Positions 6,339 through 6,943 of a DNA stretch of 6,943 nt are shown here, one piece after another; the stretch's first letter is position 1; each line of letters opens with the position of its first letter. The stretch comes from Alphaproteobacteria bacterium (lineage in GTDB: Bacteria; Pseudomonadota; Alphaproteobacteria; Micavibrionales; SZUA-601): contig QKJH01000195.1 of NCBI GenBank assembly GCA_003250865.1, positions 1 to 6,943 on the forward strand, in the 5' to 3' direction. Below the pieces are notes generated by a model. That model did not search any database, was not told the origin of the DNA, and saw nothing but the letters and a program-made list of their open reading frames with translations. The position numbers were made by a program, and so were the translations under genes.

Positions 6339-6875
6339 ATTTCTAAATTACCGCCGCAACGAAGCAAGGACGATACCCGTATTAATGACGCTATTCGTAC
6401 TAAAGAAGTAAGATTAATTGATGAAAACGGTGAAATGGTTGGCGTAGTGTCCCCACAGGAAGCCTTGGCAAAAGCACAGGATGTCGGCTTGGATTTGGTC
6501 GAAGTATCGCCCAACGCCACCCCGCCTGTCTGCAAAATACTCGACTATGGCAAGTACAAATACCAAATGCAGAAAAAGGCCAACGAAGCCCGCAAAAAAC
6601 AGAAAATTGTCGAGGTTAAGGAAGTAAAAATCCGCCCCGGTATTGATACGCATGATTTTGACATCAAAATGAAGAACGTTTTCCGTTTTCTGGATGATGG
6701 CGACAAAGTCAAAATTTCGATGCGTTTTCGCGGTCGTGAAATGGAGCACCAACATTTGGGTATGGAACTGTACGATAAAGTCAAGGAATTGGTTGCCGAC
6801 AAAGCAAAAATTGAAAATGATGCCAAAATGGAAGGTCGTCAGGCCATTATGATTATTGCACCGATTGCCTCTTAA
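6339..6875 (+). CDS. infC: Translation initiation factor IF-3, with apparent AUU start codon
   Basis: IF-3 binds the 30S subunit, prevents premature joining of 50S and checks start codon and initiator tRNA pairing. The product from ATT 6339 is 178 residues, against 180 in E. coli. The N-domain starts at about 14 ([15 protein letters not shown]) and includes [24 protein letters not shown] up to residue 75; a Lys-rich linker ([11 protein letters not shown]) follows; the C-domain holds the conserved RFRGRE at 129-134 and [11 protein letters not shown] near the end. Starting at the first in-frame ATG (6435) would remove 32 residues including conserved N-domain sequence. E. coli infC also starts with AUU, and there IF-3 represses its own translation through this codon, so the same control is likely here. 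An out-of-frame ATG at 6325 opens a 28-codon frame that overlaps the start. thrS lies upstream; a terminator at 6902-6935 closes the gene. Confidence 0.93.
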   Translation: MSKLPPQRSKDDTRINDAIRTKEVRLIDENGEMVGVVSPQEALAKAQDVGLDLVEVSPNATPPVCKILDYGKYKYQMQKKANEARKKQKIVEVKEVKIRPGIDTHDFDIKMKNVFRFLDDGDKVKISMRFRGREMEHQHLGMELYDKVKELVADKAKIENDAKMEGRQAIMIIAPIAS

Positions 6876-6901
6876 GAAAATAATTTCATTCATGAAACAA
6901 G

Positions 6902-6935
6902 AAAGCCTTTTTAGTTTTTTAAAAAGGCTTTTTTT
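6902..6935 (+). terminator. Strong intrinsic terminator after infC
   Basis: AAAGCCTTTTT (6902-6912) and AAAAAGGCTTT (6921-6931) are exact reverse complements around an 8-base loop, and the T-run continues to 6935. It lies 27 bases after the infC stop codon. It implies that infC transcripts mostly end here instead of running into rpmI-rplT. Confidence 0.9.
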
Positions 6936-6943
6936 ATGGTTTT

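Noticed and set aside
1..6943. CRISPR array, insertion sequence, tRNA or rRNA gene
   Set aside because: No regularly spaced direct repeats, transposase motifs, terminal repeats with target duplications, or cloverleaf-like sequence were seen on either strand.

Overview
The window reads as bacterial chromosome, most likely from an alphaproteobacterium. The ThrRS, IF-3 and ABC1/UbiB-family proteins all have a proteobacterial look, and the ABC1 protein carries the short KVAQ-type N-terminal motif I associate with alphaproteobacterial AarF-like proteins. Base composition is moderate: the first ~2.1 kb looks AT-richer than the housekeeping genes. I cannot place the genus. All supported genes lie on the + strand, and no gap between genes exceeds 120 bases.

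Layout. Positions 3-281 hold the C-terminal end of an unrecognised AT-rich gene that enters from the left. Positions 372-2129 encode a cysteine-free, probably exported 585-residue protein with coiled-coil segments and a Tyr/Ser/Gly/Asn/Arg-rich tail; I do not recognise its family. Positions 2193-3548 encode an ABC1/UbiB (AarF) family atypical kinase whose start codon lies inside an 11-bp inverted repeat and which looks leaderless. Positions 3625-4056 encode a small unrecognised protein with a threonine-rich end, preceded by a good sigma-70-type promoter and followed by a strong intrinsic terminator. Positions 4203-6218 are thrS (threonyl-tRNA synthetase), complete and with all zinc and editing residues, but with a 26-residue insertion containing a Cys-x-Cys-x-Cys-His cluster. 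Positions 6339-6875 are infC (IF-3), which apparently starts at an AUU codon, followed by a strong terminator.

How it fits together. thrS followed by infC is the conserved translation-factor neighbourhood known from E. coli (thrS-infC-rpmI-rplT), but here infC ends in its own terminator before any ribosomal protein gene is seen. Regulatory structure is the most interesting layer: (a) a run of Thr codons, a candidate antiterminator segment and a terminator lie in order just before thrS, resembling a transcription attenuator; (b) the predicted infC -10 box is embedded in a perfect 12-bp inverted repeat; (c) infC has the AUU start that in E. coli permits autoregulation by IF-3; (d) the ABC1 gene start is buried in a nested dyad. 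Points (a), (b) and (d) are hypotheses drawn from sequence only.
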